DNA of 50,001 bases from Oscillospiraceae bacterium (GCA_902772935.1 CACYCR010000158.1:1-50001); one strand, 5' to 3'; shown: positions 31,326 to 40,527, numbered from the stretch's first letter. Made by a program: numbers and translations. Notes: a model not told the origin generated them from the letters alone.

Positions 31326-32440
31326 TGAAAAGATTGTTATTGTTTATTATGATTGCGGCAACGCTGCTTTTGGGGACGTTTCGCTGCGGGGCGCAGGAGA
31401 CGATTGACGACGTACAGACACAATCGCAGCAGGCGCTGTTCGATCTGCTGGACGATGAAACGGCGCAGACGCTTCATGCGTTTGCCGGTGATCTGTTTCG
31501 GCCGGACAAGACCTTTGATGTTTCAACGGAAAACATCACGGCGTTTTTTGCGGAGTCGCTTTCCGAGACGCTGAAAGAAACCGGACGGTTGTTCTTTTCC
31601 CTGCTTGCGTTGCTGTTGGTGCTCGCCGTGGCACAGACACTGGTTGCCGGGACCGCATCGGCGGGAGGCGTCAGGGTACTTAGCGCCTGCGGTATGATTC
31701 TGCTTTGCGTGACGCGATTGCAGCCGGTGATGAACGCCGTGCTGTCTTCCATGCAGGTCGCGCTGACATTTATGAAGGGCTATGTCCCGATCTATACCGG
31801 CATTTTGTCACTTTCCGGCGTACCGGCGAGCGCGACGTTTTACAGCAGTTTTGTGTTCGCTTTTGCCGAAATCCTGTCGGCCTTCTGCAATCATGGCTGC
31901 GTAACGCTGCTCGGCTGCTTTTTTGCCCTGCTGATCGCATTTTCGCTTTCCGGAACAGTCAGTACGGCGCGTTTTGTCGGCGGTGTCAACAAGGCGCTAT
32001 CCGTTCTGCTCGGCTTTGCCGCAACAACGTTTGCGGCAGTCCTCGGCGTTCGGGGTGTGCTCGCTTCGTCGATGGATGCCGCTTCGGTGAAAAGCGTGCG
32101 GTTTTTGCTCAGCAGTCTGATTCCCGTGGTCGGCAGCGCAATCAGCGACGCATATTCTGCGGTGCTGGGCAGTATACATCTAATCAAGGGATCGGTTGCC
32201 GTGGCCGGAATTCTCGTCCTGCTGATTTTGCTGGTGCCGCCGCTGCTGCAGACGGTAACGCTGCAGTTCGGCTTCTCGCTGCTGGCAGTTGCTGCGGAAC
32301 TGCTCGATTGCGCAGACCTCGCGGCGATGCTTCGCGGCTTCGGAACAGGCATGCGCTTTCTGGTGCTGCTTTCGGTGTTTCAGTTGTTTGTTCTTCTGAT
32401 CGCGACGGGCGTGATGCTGCAGGTGAAAGGCGGGGGCTAA
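31322..32440 (+). CDS. spoIIIAE: Stage III sporulation protein AE
   Basis: A 372-residue polytopic membrane protein of the SpoIIIA complex. An N-terminal signal-like helix (MKRLLLFIMIAATLLLGTF) is followed by an exposed stretch to about residue 85, then seven or so helices to the end, including the conserved GYVPIYTGILSLSGVPASATFYSS and VVGSAISDAYSAVLGSIHLIKGSV. ATG 31322 overlaps the spoIIIAD stop. It directly precedes spoIIIAF without a gap. Confidence 0.95.
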   Translation: MMKRLLLFIMIAATLLLGTFRCGAQETIDDVQTQSQQALFDLLDDETAQTLHAFAGDLFRPDKTFDVSTENITAFFAESLSETLKETGRLFFSLLALLLVLAVAQTLVAGTASAGGVRVLSACGMILLCVTRLQPVMNAVLSSMQVALTFMKGYVPIYTGILSLSGVPASATFYSSFVFAFAEILSAFCNHGCVTLLGCFFALLIAFSLSGTVSTARFVGGVNKALSVLLGFAATTFAAVLGVRGVLASSMDAASVKSVRFLLSSLIPVVGSAISDAYSAVLGSIHLIKGSVAVAGILVLLILLVPPLLQTVTLQFGFSLLAVAAELLDCADLAAMLRGFGTGMRFLVLLSVFQLFVLLIATGVMLQVKGGG

Positions 32441-32920
32441 GTGACAGCATTGACAACATGGGTCCGCGCGATGGTAGTTGTGACAGTTCTGTGCGGTGTA
32501 CTGCGCGCAGTCGTCCCGAACGGAAAAATGAAAGGCGCGTTCGGGTTTCTTTGTGCGGCGATTGTTCTCAGTACTGCGTTGGCCGGACTGCCGCATCTGC
32601 TCGCGGAAAAGGATGCGCTCGGCGCAGTATTCACAACCGACGCCGCCGTGTCGGAAAGCCATGAAGATTTGCAGCGGCAGGCAGTCCTTTTTGCAGCGCA
32701 AAGCAGTCTGCAAGAACAGATGGAGACCCGGTTGAACAATGCAGGTCTGCCGTTTTCGGCAAAGGCAGTCTGCGCCTGGGAGGGGGAGGCACTTCTGGTA
32801 AAAACGCTGATCCTGTCCGGTAGCGGTACCGCGCCGCAGCGCCGGCAGGCAGAAGCGATTCTCCGGGACTTCTCCACGGAAAATACAACCATCGTCTGGG
32901 AAACGGAGGAAACACTTTGA
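32441..32920 (+). CDS. spoIIIAF: Stage III sporulation protein AF
   Basis: A 159-residue protein with two N-terminal transmembrane helices (about residues 5-22 and 33-50) and a soluble domain that in the family forms part of the channel ring. The start is GTG 32441, immediately after the spoIIIAE stop; the N-terminal TALTTWVRAMVVVTVL aligns with the start of other SpoIIIAF proteins, whereas the next ATG would cut into the first helix. It is shorter than the B. subtilis protein (206). Confidence 0.9.
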   Translation: MTALTTWVRAMVVVTVLCGVLRAVVPNGKMKGAFGFLCAAIVLSTALAGLPHLLAEKDALGAVFTTDAAVSESHEDLQRQAVLFAAQSSLQEQMETRLNNAGLPFSAKAVCAWEGEALLVKTLILSGSGTAPQRRQAEAILRDFSTENTTIVWETEETL

Positions 32921-33465
32921 AGTCGGAAACTTGGAAAACTACGCTGAAAACGGCGGCGGAACGGTTCAAAAAAGACAAACGCACCGTGCTTGTTTTGATT
33001 GCAGGTCTGCTTGCGGGACTGCTTTTTCTGCTGCCCGGCAGTACGAAAAAAGAACAGCCGGCTGAACCGCAGGTACAGGACGATGCACTGCAGACCCGGC
33101 TCTGCGAAACGCTGGAGGCGCTGATTGAACAGATGCACGGCGCCGGTGCGGCAAAGGCAATGATCACTTTTGAAGCCGGTGAAGAGACCGTCTATGCCGC
33201 AGATAAAGATACATCACAGCCGGTCGGCGAAACAGACAGCGCAAAAGAAAAGACAAGTTATGTCATTCTGAAGAACGGCAACAGTGAAACCGGTTTGCGC
33301 ATCAAGGAACTCTGCCCGCGCGTCCGGGGTGTTGCCGTGGTCTGTGAAGGCGGCGCAAACGCAGTGGTCAAAGCGCAGGTCATTCAGATGGTGATCGCGC
33401 TCTTTGATATCAAATCTACGCAAGTCAGTGTTGCCGAAATGGCAGCGAAGGAGGAACCATCATGA
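32917..33465 (+). CDS. spoIIIAG: Stage III sporulation protein AG
   Basis: A 182-residue protein with one transmembrane helix (TVLVLIAGLLAGLLFLLPG) and an extracytoplasmic ring-building domain like those of EscJ/PrgK; SpoIIIAG forms the large ring between mother cell and forespore. A recognisable stretch is ELCPRVRGVAVVCEGGANAVVKAQVIQMVIALFDI. The TTG start overlaps the spoIIIAF stop and has GGAGG at 7 nt. The stop overlaps spoIIIAH by 4 bp. Confidence 0.93.
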   Translation: MKSETWKTTLKTAAERFKKDKRTVLVLIAGLLAGLLFLLPGSTKKEQPAEPQVQDDALQTRLCETLEALIEQMHGAGAAKAMITFEAGEETVYAADKDTSQPVGETDSAKEKTSYVILKNGNSETGLRIKELCPRVRGVAVVCEGGANAVVKAQVIQMVIALFDIKSTQVSVAEMAAKEEPS

Positions 33466-34046
33466 AACAACAAAACAAAAAACGACAGATCCTTGCCGCA
33501 ACGCTGGTTGTGGCGCTTGCCGCCGCAGTCGCCGTGAACTGGTACTACGCGCGTCTGACGCCGCAGACATCCACAGACGCCTCCACAGTGAGCAATCTCG
33601 GCGATTCCCTGCTTGTGGCGGGTACCGCGCAAAGTGCAGAGTCGACGGCGCCTGCAGATGAAGCGACCGACGAAGCCGCTGCTGCAGTTGCTGCGATGCA
33701 GCAGTATTTTTCCGAAGCGCAGCTCAATAAGCAGCAGTACCACGACGAGATGGAGGACGCCATCGAAGATGTACTTGACAGTGAAACGCTCGACGCCGCA
33801 GGGCAGCAGAAGGTGATTGCGCTGCTGTCCGATTTGGATTCGGTCTGTAAGGCGGAGGCGGACTGTGAAAACCTGATTGCCGCAAAGCTCGGCGGAAAAT
33901 GCATTGTTGTCATTCATGACGGGGCAGCGCAGGTCGTTGTTGAAAGCGGCAGGATCAGTGAAAGCGCGTCGCTGCAGATCGCGGAAATCGTTGAAAAAAC
34001 AGCGGGAATCTCTGGGGAGAATCTGACGATCACCGAGGCAAAATGA
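33462..34046 (+). CDS. spoIIIAH: Stage III sporulation protein AH
   Basis: A 194-residue single-pass protein whose extracellular domain binds SpoIIQ of the forespore. The N-terminal helix (residues 8-24, ILAATLVVALAAAVAVNWYY) is followed by a linker of low complexity and the ring domain (KQQYHDEMEDAIEDVL, then CIVVIHDGAAQVVVESGRIS). Last gene of the operon; nusB follows from its own promoter after 110 bp. No clear terminator was seen. Confidence 0.94.
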   Translation: MKQQNKKRQILAATLVVALAAAVAVNWYYARLTPQTSTDASTVSNLGDSLLVAGTAQSAESTAPADEATDEAAAAVAAMQQYFSEAQLNKQQYHDEMEDAIEDVLDSETLDAAGQQKVIALLSDLDSVCKAEADCENLIAAKLGGKCIVVIHDGAAQVVVESGRISESASLQIAEIVEKTAGISGENLTITEAK

Positions 34047-34087
34047 CGCCTTGTCAGAAATATTTTTGAAATGAACCGCGAAAACGG

Positions 34088-34116
34088 TTGTTATCTTTCA
34101 AAAAAAGTGGTATACT
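34088..34116 (+). promoter_or_regulatory. Promoter of the nusB-recN run
   Basis: TTGTTA (34088-34093), a 17-bp spacer and TATACT (34111-34116) precede nusB by 40 bp. It gives the housekeeping genes a vegetative start independent of the sporulation operon. Confidence 0.75.
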
Positions 34117-34156
34117 ACTTCTAACTAGCTTATGAGCACGGAAGGGATTATCACTT

Positions 34157-34558
34157 ATGAAACGACATGAAGCGCGTGAAGTTGCATTCATCATCATCTT
34201 CGAAAAAGGGTTTCAGGAACTGACGTCAGTGGAGGATCTGATTGCAGCGGCAGCAGAATCCGAGTTCTTTGAGGTCAATACGTTTGTGACAAATACGCTG
34301 CACATGGTGTATGACCATCTGGACGGCATTGATCAGACGATCAACGACAACCTGGTCGGCTGGTCTGCAAAACGGATTTCCCGCGTGGCGCGCGCTGTAC
34401 TGCGGCTTGCGGTTGCTGAAATCCTGTTCAGCGATGTACCGGACGGCGTTGCGATCAATGAAGCGGTTGAAATCACGAAAAAATATTCCGCGCAGGACGA
34501 GGCGTCCTATATCAACGGCGTGCTCGGTACCATCGCACGCAGCAAGGCGACCACATGA
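34157..34558 (+). CDS. nusB: Transcription antitermination factor NusB
   Basis: A 133-residue all-helical RNA-binding protein that with S10/NusE binds boxA in rRNA leaders and prevents early termination. Diagnostic parts are the N-terminal KRHEAREVAFIIIFEKGFQ and the C-terminal VAINEAVEITKKYSAQDEASYINGVLGTI. The length is normal. It overlaps the next gene by 4 bp (ATGA). Position after spoIIIAH is the same as in other Clostridia and similar to Bacillus. Confidence 0.96.
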   Translation: MKRHEAREVAFIIIFEKGFQELTSVEDLIAAAAESEFFEVNTFVTNTLHMVYDHLDGIDQTINDNLVGWSAKRISRVARAVLRLAVAEILFSDVPDGVAINEAVEITKKYSAQDEASYINGVLGTIARSKATT

Positions 34559-35514
34559 CGGCGGTTTTCGGTTTCGATACCAGCAACTACACCACCTCCG
34601 CAGCTGCGTTTGTACCGCAGACGTCGGTTCTGACGCAGCAAAAGAAGCTCCTGCCCGTCAAACCCGGCGAAAAGGGGCTGCGGCAAAGCGATGCGGTGTT
34701 CCACCATACGGTGCAGCTGCCACAGGTGTTTTCTGCGCTGCAAGAAGAAATCGACGCCCGTCCGCTGGCAGTCTGCGCGTCGGTATCGCCGCGGATGGAG
34801 AAAGACTCTTATATGCCGTGCTTTCTGGTCGGAAAGGGCGCAGGCGAACTGCTTGCACGTGCGAACGGCGTCCCGTTTTTTACAACATCGCATCAGCACG
34901 GGCACGTTTTGGCAGCTTTGTTCGGTGCAAAGCGCCTCGATCTGGCGGAGCGGCAATTTCTGGCGTTTCACGTTTCCGGCGGAACGACAGAGGCGCTTCT
35001 GGTCTCGCCGGACCCGCAGGAGATTCTGCAAATTCGCTGCGTCGCATCATCACTTGACCTCAAGGCGGGGCAGGCAATTGACCGCGTCGGGCTGATGCTC
35101 GGTCTGCAGTTTCCCTGCGGCGCCGCGCTGGACCGGCTGTCCCGGGAAAGTGACCGGATATTTCGGATCCGGCCGACGCTGAAGGACGGTTGTCCGAGCC
35201 TGTCCGGGATTGAGAATCAGTGCCGGAAAATGATCGGAAACGGCGAATCGCCGGCGGATGTCGCGCGGTTCTGCATCCTGTCGGTTGCGGCGGCCCTGGA
35301 AGAAATGACCACGTTTTTGCTGCAGCAATACGGAAATCTGCCTTTACTTTACGCGGGCGGTGTGATGTCCAACAGTGAAATCAAAAAGCGTTTTGAGAAA
35401 CAGTTCGGTGCGATGTTCGCACCGCCGGAATTTTCCTGCGACAATGCCGCAGGTGTCGCACTTATCGGCAGTATGAAAATGCAAAGGAATTTGGAATCAT
35501 GTCATCAGTTTTAA
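34555..35514 (+). CDS. TsaD/Kae1-like (peptidase M22 family) paralogue
   Basis: A 319-residue protein of the ASKHA fold related to TsaD. Metal ligands are present as H113 and H117 (SHQHGH, compare HMEGH in TsaD), with GGTTEALLV and a C-terminal YAGGVMSNSEI and SCDNAAGVALIG. The N-terminus is DTSNYTTS instead of ETSCDETA of true TsaD, which marks the clostridial paralogue found between nusB and xseA rather than the tRNA threonylcarbamoyl enzyme. Function unknown. It overlaps nusB by 4 bp and xseA by 16 bp. Confidence 0.85.
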   Translation: MTAVFGFDTSNYTTSAAAFVPQTSVLTQQKKLLPVKPGEKGLRQSDAVFHHTVQLPQVFSALQEEIDARPLAVCASVSPRMEKDSYMPCFLVGKGAGELLARANGVPFFTTSHQHGHVLAALFGAKRLDLAERQFLAFHVSGGTTEALLVSPDPQEILQIRCVASSLDLKAGQAIDRVGLMLGLQFPCGAALDRLSRESDRIFRIRPTLKDGCPSLSGIENQCRKMIGNGESPADVARFCILSVAAALEEMTTFLLQQYGNLPLLYAGGVMSNSEIKKRFEKQFGAMFAPPEFSCDNAAGVALIGSMKMQRNLESCHQF

Positions 35515-36710
35515 CGGTTTCACAAATCAATACATATCTGAAGTCCGTCATTGACGGCGACTTCAATCTGAAGAATATTTTTGTCAGCGGTGAGATCTCC
35601 AATTTCACCAACCATTACCGCACCGGGCATTTCTATTTCACATTGAAAGATGAAAAGGCGATGATCAAGGCGGTGATGTTCCGCTCGGCGGCGGAGCGCA
35701 TCCGCTTTCTGCCGGAGAACGGGCTGCGCGTGATTATTCGCGGCAGCATCGGTCTGTTTGAACGCGACGGCGTCTATCAGCTGTATTGCGAAGACATGCA
35801 GCCGGACGGTGCGGGCGCGCTGCATCTGGCGTTTGAACAGCTGAAAGACAAGCTCGCCAAAATGGGTTTGTTCGACGATGAAAATAAAAAGCCGTTGCCT
35901 GGACTGCCGAAACGCATCGGTGTGATCACTTCGCCCACAGGCGCTGCATTGCACGATATTCTGACCATATTGGAACGGCGGTTCCCCGCGGCGGAAATCG
36001 TGTTTGAAGGCGTGCAGGTACAGGGTGCCGAGGCGGCGCCGCAGATCGCCGCGGCGATTGAAAAGTTCAATTTGCTGCAGGCGGCGGACGTGCTCATCGT
36101 CGGGCGCGGCGGCGGGTCCATGGAAGACCTGTGGGCGTTCAATGAAGAAATTGTCGCACACGCGATCTTCAATTCGGCCATTCCCGTTGTTTCCGCGGTC
36201 GGGCATGAAACGGATTTTACCATTGCGGATTTTGTCGCCGACTGTCGTGCGCCGACGCCCTCCGCAGCAGCGGAGCTGGTTGCGCCGGACTACCGTGAGT
36301 TGCTGTTCTCACTTGATGCTGCGCTGGACAACCTGACGGCGGCGATGGAAAACCGGCTGTCGACGCTGCAGATGCAGCTGCTTGACCGGAACCGACAGTT
36401 GCTGCTGCATTCTCCGCAGCGGCTGATTGACTCGTATGATTCGGCGCTCTCGCTGTCTTCACAAAAGCTGAACGCGGCGATGCAGACGGTTCTGCGTTCG
36501 TATGAAACAACGCTTGCGGCCGCCGCGGCAAAGCTGGACGGTGCGAACCCGCTGAAAATCCTTGCGCGCGGTTATGCCGTGGTGAAGGATGATACACAAA
36601 AAATGCTGCGCTCCGTAAACGATGCGGCCATCGGCAGCCGGCTGAATGTCCAGCTGGCTGACGGCACACTCGTCTGTACGGTTGATGCAGTCAGGGAACA
36701 GAAAGGATAA
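35499..36710 (+). CDS. xseA: Exodeoxyribonuclease VII large subunit
   Basis: The 403-residue catalytic subunit of exonuclease VII, which degrades single-stranded DNA from both ends. An N-terminal OB fold (IFVSGEISNFTNHYRTGHFYFTLKD, then VIIRGSIGLFERDGVYQLY) binds DNA; the catalytic domain has GVITSPTGAALHDIL, VGRGGGSMEDLWAFN and GHETDFTIADFVAD, followed by a coiled-coil region. It is slightly shorter than the E. coli protein (456) in the C-terminal coil. The small subunit gene follows 5 bp later. Confidence 0.96.
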   Translation: MSSVLTVSQINTYLKSVIDGDFNLKNIFVSGEISNFTNHYRTGHFYFTLKDEKAMIKAVMFRSAAERIRFLPENGLRVIIRGSIGLFERDGVYQLYCEDMQPDGAGALHLAFEQLKDKLAKMGLFDDENKKPLPGLPKRIGVITSPTGAALHDILTILERRFPAAEIVFEGVQVQGAEAAPQIAAAIEKFNLLQAADVLIVGRGGGSMEDLWAFNEEIVAHAIFNSAIPVVSAVGHETDFTIADFVADCRAPTPSAAAELVAPDYRELLFSLDAALDNLTAAMENRLSTLQMQLLDRNRQLLLHSPQRLIDSYDSALSLSSQKLNAAMQTVLRSYETTLAAAAAKLDGANPLKILARGYAVVKDDTQKMLRSVNDAAIGSRLNVQLADGTLVCTVDAVREQKG

Positions 36711-36715
36711 AACAA

Positions 36716-36925
36716 ATGGAAAAATATACATTGGACACAGCGATGCTTCGCCTGAAAGAAATCACGGAAGCATTGGAAAAAAATGAGTTTGATCTGGAGC
36801 TTTCGATGCAGCTTTATGAAGAGGGTGTGCATCTGATCTCATTTTGCAACGCTGCGCTGACCGGCGCAAAGCAGCGGATCGTTCAGCTTTCCCAGATGCA
36901 GGATGAGGTGGAAAACGATGGATGA
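36716..36925 (+). CDS. xseB: Exodeoxyribonuclease VII small subunit
   Basis: A 69-residue helical small subunit of exonuclease VII. The core RLKEITEALEKNEFDLELSMQLYEEGVHLISFCNAAL is typical, with the two helices that bind the XseA coil. It starts 5 bp after xseA and its end overlaps the ispA start by 8 bp. Confidence 0.95.
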   Translation: MEKYTLDTAMLRLKEITEALEKNEFDLELSMQLYEEGVHLISFCNAALTGAKQRIVQLSQMQDEVENDG

Positions 36926-37802
36926 CACACGGGTGGATGTCTGTCTGCAGCAGATCAACGCTGCGCTGGAATGGCTGCTACCGGTGTGTGATTATGACGA
37001 ACCGGTGGTTTGTGACGCCATGCGCTACAGTGTGCAGGGCGGCGGAAAACGCATCCGTCCGCTGTTGGTGCTGGAAAGCTGCCGCCTGTGCGGCGGTATG
37101 CCGGAAACGGCGATTGAGGCGGCCTGCGCGCTGGAAATGATTCACAGCTATTCGCTGGTGCACGACGATCTTCCCTGTATGGACAACGACGATCTGCGGC
37201 GGGGCAAGCCTTCCTGCCATAAGCAGTTCGGCGAGAGCTACGCGCTGCTTGCCGGGGATGCGTTGCTGACCGAGGCGTTTTATTTGATCAGTACCGCGCC
37301 GTTTGCAAAAGCAGAGCCTGAAAAAGCGCTGCGTGTGATCGCGCTGCTGTCCGCGGCGGCGGGCGCGAACGGCATGATCGGCGGGCAGGTGATCGACCTT
37401 GCCTCCGAAGGAAAGCAGATTCCGCTTGCGCGGCTGCAGCAGATGGACGCGAAAAAAACCGGCGCATTGATCCGTGCTGCCTGTCAGATGGGTGCTGTGA
37501 TCGCAGGCGCTGGCGATACGCAGACAGCGGCGCTTTGCGCGTACGCAGACTGTATCGGACAAGCCTTCCAGATCGTCGACGATATTCTCGATGTGACCGG
37601 CGATGCTGCGGTGCTCGGAAAACCGATCGGCAGCGACGCAGCAAACGAAAAGTCCACCTATGTCTCTTTGCTCGGACTTGAGGGCGCAAAGGCGCAGGCA
37701 AAGGCATTGACCGAAGACGCGATCGCGCATCTTGCCGTGTTCGGCAACGATGCACAGTTTTTGCAGACGCTTGCCGGTGATCTGCTGAAACGGACGTTTT
37801 AA
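36918..37802 (+). CDS. ispA: Polyprenyl (farnesyl) diphosphate synthase
   Basis: A 294-residue trans-prenyltransferase that condenses isopentenyl with allylic diphosphates, giving farnesyl diphosphate for undecaprenyl and quinone precursors. The first aspartate-rich motif is HDDLPCMDNDDLRRG, the second is FQIVDDILDVTGD, with GGGKRIRP near the N-terminus and GGQVIDL in the middle. ATG 36918 has GAGGTG 8 nt upstream. Like other IspA genes it precedes dxs, so the isoprenoid supply and use genes are together. Confidence 0.95.
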   Translation: MDDTRVDVCLQQINAALEWLLPVCDYDEPVVCDAMRYSVQGGGKRIRPLLVLESCRLCGGMPETAIEAACALEMIHSYSLVHDDLPCMDNDDLRRGKPSCHKQFGESYALLAGDALLTEAFYLISTAPFAKAEPEKALRVIALLSAAAGANGMIGGQVIDLASEGKQIPLARLQQMDAKKTGALIRAACQMGAVIAGAGDTQTAALCAYADCIGQAFQIVDDILDVTGDAAVLGKPIGSDAANEKSTYVSLLGLEGAKAQAKALTEDAIAHLAVFGNDAQFLQTLAGDLLKRTF

Positions 37803-37844
37803 ATGTGCGCTGATGAACCCGGCGCACAGAGAAAGAAGAAAACT

Positions 37845-39701
37845 ATGATACTTGAAACGATAAAATCTCCCGCTGATGTCAAAACGCTGACGCAGCCGGC
37901 ATTGGAGACGCTTTGCCGGGAAGTGCGCGAAACGCTGCTGAAAACCGTCAGTGAAAACGGCGGACACCTCGCGTCGAATCTCGGCGCTGTGGAACTGACG
38001 GTTGCGCTGCACCATGTGTTTGATTCGCCGCGTGACCAGATCGTTTTCGATGTGGGACATCAATGTTACACACATAAGCTGCTGACGGGCCGCTTTGCAC
38101 AGTTTTCGACGTTGCGCAAAGAAGGCGGCTTGTCAGGCTTTTGCCGACCGAATGAAAGTGAACATGACATTTTTTATTCTGGGCACAGCGGTACGTCGGT
38201 GTCTGCCGGCCTCGGTCTTTCGACCGCAAAGAAGCTGAATTCGGATCCGCATTATGTCATATCGGTCATCGGTGACGGTGCGTTTACGGGCGGCATGGTG
38301 TATGAGGCGCTCAATAACGGCGGCCGCAGCAACGCAAAACATATCATCATTCTTAATGACAACAAGATGTCGATTTCGGAGAATGTCGGCGCATTTGCAA
38401 AATATCTCGCTGTGATCCGTTCCACGCCGCAGTATTACACGTTCAAGGCATCGACGGAGCGGACACTGCGCCGGATCCCGTCCGTCGGTCAGAAGCTCGT
38501 CAAAAAGCTGTATGACCTGAAGACTGACATCAAAAACAAGTTATATTCGGAAAGTACATTTTTTGAAGACCTCGGCTACCGCTACATGGGACCGATCGAC
38601 GGTCACGAGATCTCTGTGCTGATTGACGCCCTGCAGGCGGCAAAGGCGGTTGACGGCCCGGTGCTTTTGCATGTAATTACGCAGAAGGGGCACGGCTATC
38701 CGTTTGCGGAAGACAATCCGAGCGCCTTTCACGGCGTATCCGGCTTTGCCATTTCCAGTGGTGAAGCGCCGCCGGCGCAGGAGGATTTCTCCGGTCGGTT
38801 TGGCACACTGCTCAGCGAGGCAGCGAAAGACGGCGTCCCGGTTTGCGCGGTAACGGCCGCCATGGGTCTTTCCACGGGATTGCACCCGTTTGCCGCGGCG
38901 TACCCCGACCGGTACTTTGACGTCGGCATCGCGGAAGAACACGCGGTGACTTTTGCTGCAGGACTCGCGAAGAATGGCTATTTGCCGGTCTTTGCGGTTT
39001 ATTCGACCTTCCTGCAGCGCTGCTACGATCAATTGGTCCATGACGTTGCACTGCAGAACCTGAAAGTGATCTTTGCCGTGGATCGCGCCGGCTTTGTCGG
39101 CGAAGACGGTGAGACGCATCAGGGTCTGATGGACGTTTCCTTTTTGAATACAATCCCGCGTATCCGAATTTATTCCCCATGCTGTTTTAAGGCACTTGCG
39201 GCCGATCTCAATACAGCAATCGCTGCAGAAGGCGGTCCGGTTGTCGTGCGGTATCCGCGCGGGACGCAGGGGGAGCAAACCGAATTGCTGCACTGGGAAG
39301 ATCCGGCATATGCGACCTATGAAGCAGAAGATGCTTCGCGTCTGCTTGTGACTTATGGCCGTATCACGAGTGAAGCGATCAAGGCGGTACAGATACTGCG
39401 CAAAGAAGGCGTTACAATCGGCCTGCTGTCGCTCAATCAGATCAAGCCCCTGCCGCAGCCGGCACTGGACATGATGCAGCACGCGGAAAAACTGTTCTTC
39501 TTTGAAGAAGGGCTGCGCACCGGAAGCGTCGGCGAAAAAGCGGCGCTGACACTGCTGGAAAACGGTTACAACGGTGCGTTTTCGTTGACTGCGGTGCCGG
39601 ATACCTTTGTTGCGCAGGCGACGGTCGCGCAGCAGCTGCAGAAGTATCAATTGGACGCCGCCGGTATGTGCGCGGTGATCCGTGAAGCGGAAAAAGAGTG
39701 A
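37845..39701 (+). CDS. dxs: 1-deoxy-D-xylulose-5-phosphate synthase
   Basis: A 618-residue thiamine-diphosphate enzyme that makes DXP from pyruvate and glyceraldehyde 3-phosphate, first step of the MEP pathway. N-terminal GHLASNLGAVELTVALHHVF and VGHQCYTHKLLTGR, the ThDP motif GDGAFTGGMVYEALNN, the transketolase pyrimidine domain with VGIAEEHAVTFAAGLA, and the C-terminal domain with EEGLRTGSVGEKA are all present. The start was set at 37845, where the usual ILETIKSPADVKTL begins; the 14-residue extension is charged and unlike the family. Confidence 0.96.
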   Translation: MILETIKSPADVKTLTQPALETLCREVRETLLKTVSENGGHLASNLGAVELTVALHHVFDSPRDQIVFDVGHQCYTHKLLTGRFAQFSTLRKEGGLSGFCRPNESEHDIFYSGHSGTSVSAGLGLSTAKKLNSDPHYVISVIGDGAFTGGMVYEALNNGGRSNAKHIIILNDNKMSISENVGAFAKYLAVIRSTPQYYTFKASTERTLRRIPSVGQKLVKKLYDLKTDIKNKLYSESTFFEDLGYRYMGPIDGHEISVLIDALQAAKAVDGPVLLHVITQKGHGYPFAEDNPSAFHGVSGFAISSGEAPPAQEDFSGRFGTLLSEAAKDGVPVCAVTAAMGLSTGLHPFAAAYPDRYFDVGIAEEHAVTFAAGLAKNGYLPVFAVYSTFLQRCYDQLVHDVALQNLKVIFAVDRAGFVGEDGETHQGLMDVSFLNTIPRIRIYSPCCFKALAADLNTAIAAEGGPVVVRYPRGTQGEQTELLHWEDPAYATYEAEDASRLLVTYGRITSEAIKAVQILRKEGVTIGLLSLNQIKPLPQPALDMMQHAEKLFFFEEGLRTGSVGEKAALTLLENGYNGAFSLTAVPDTFVAQATVAQQLQKYQLDAAGMCAVIREAEKE

Positions 39702-39705
39702 CATT

Positions 39706-40527
39706 ATGACAGAAAAAACAAGATTGGATGTTGCCGTGTTTTCGCGGGGACTGACCGAAAGCAGAGAAAAAGCAAAAGCGCTCATTATGGCAGGACAGGT
39801 CTATGTCAATGACAAGAAAGTGACCAAAAGCGGCGAGACGGTCAAACCGGATGATGTTCTGGAGGTCCGCGGCGAAAAAATGCCCTATGTCAGTCGCGGT
39901 GGCTTCAAACTGGAAAAAGCGATGCAAAGCTTCAGCCTGACGCTTGACGGCTGCATCTGCATGGACGTCGGCGCGTCGACCGGCGGTTTTACGGACTGTA
40001 TGCTGCAAAACGGTGCGCAGAAGGTTTTTTCTGTTGATGTCGGTTATGGACAGCTCGCGTGGAAACTGCGTACGGATGCGCGCGTTGTGAATCTTGAACG
40101 CACGAACTTTCGTTATGTGACGCGGCAAGAGGTACCGGACACAATTGATTTTGCTTCGGTGGATGTGTCATTTATTTCGCTGAAGCTGATTCTGCCTGTG
40201 CTGCGGGAACTCTTGCAGGAACACGGCCGCGCTGTGTGTCTCATCAAGCCGCAGTTTGAAGCAGGGCGGGAAAGTGTCGGAAAAAACGGCGTCGTCCGAG
40301 ATCCCGCGGTTCATCTGCGTGTGATCCGGGAGATCGAAGCCTTTCTTCCGGAACATGGCTATTCGCTGCTGGGCCTGGATTATTCCCCGATCAAAGGCCC
40401 GCAGGGCAACATAGAATTTCTGGCATATATCGAAAAAGATGAAACGCCGCAGCGGAAAACAACAACAGACGCCGCCGCGGTGGTCGACGCTGCGCATGCG
40501 GCGCTTGACGGAAAGGATGCCGTATGA
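39706..40527 (+). CDS. tlyA: TlyA-family rRNA (cytidine-2'-O)-methyltransferase
   Basis: A 273-residue protein with an N-terminal S4 RNA-binding domain (TRLDVAVFSRGLTESREKAK, ending YVSRGGFKLEKA) and an FtsJ-type methyltransferase domain with the SAM motif DVGASTGGFTDCML and catalytic-tetrad candidates in SVDVGYGQ and the LIKPQFE stretch. In Mycobacterium TlyA methylates 16S and 23S rRNA; the old name is hemolysin. ATG 39706 lies 4 bp after the dxs stop. It overlaps nadK by 4 bp. Confidence 0.92.
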   Translation: MTEKTRLDVAVFSRGLTESREKAKALIMAGQVYVNDKKVTKSGETVKPDDVLEVRGEKMPYVSRGGFKLEKAMQSFSLTLDGCICMDVGASTGGFTDCMLQNGAQKVFSVDVGYGQLAWKLRTDARVVNLERTNFRYVTRQEVPDTIDFASVDVSFISLKLILPVLRELLQEHGRAVCLIKPQFEAGRESVGKNGVVRDPAVHLRVIREIEAFLPEHGYSLLGLDYSPIKGPQGNIEFLAYIEKDETPQRKTTTDAAAVVDAAHAALDGKDAV

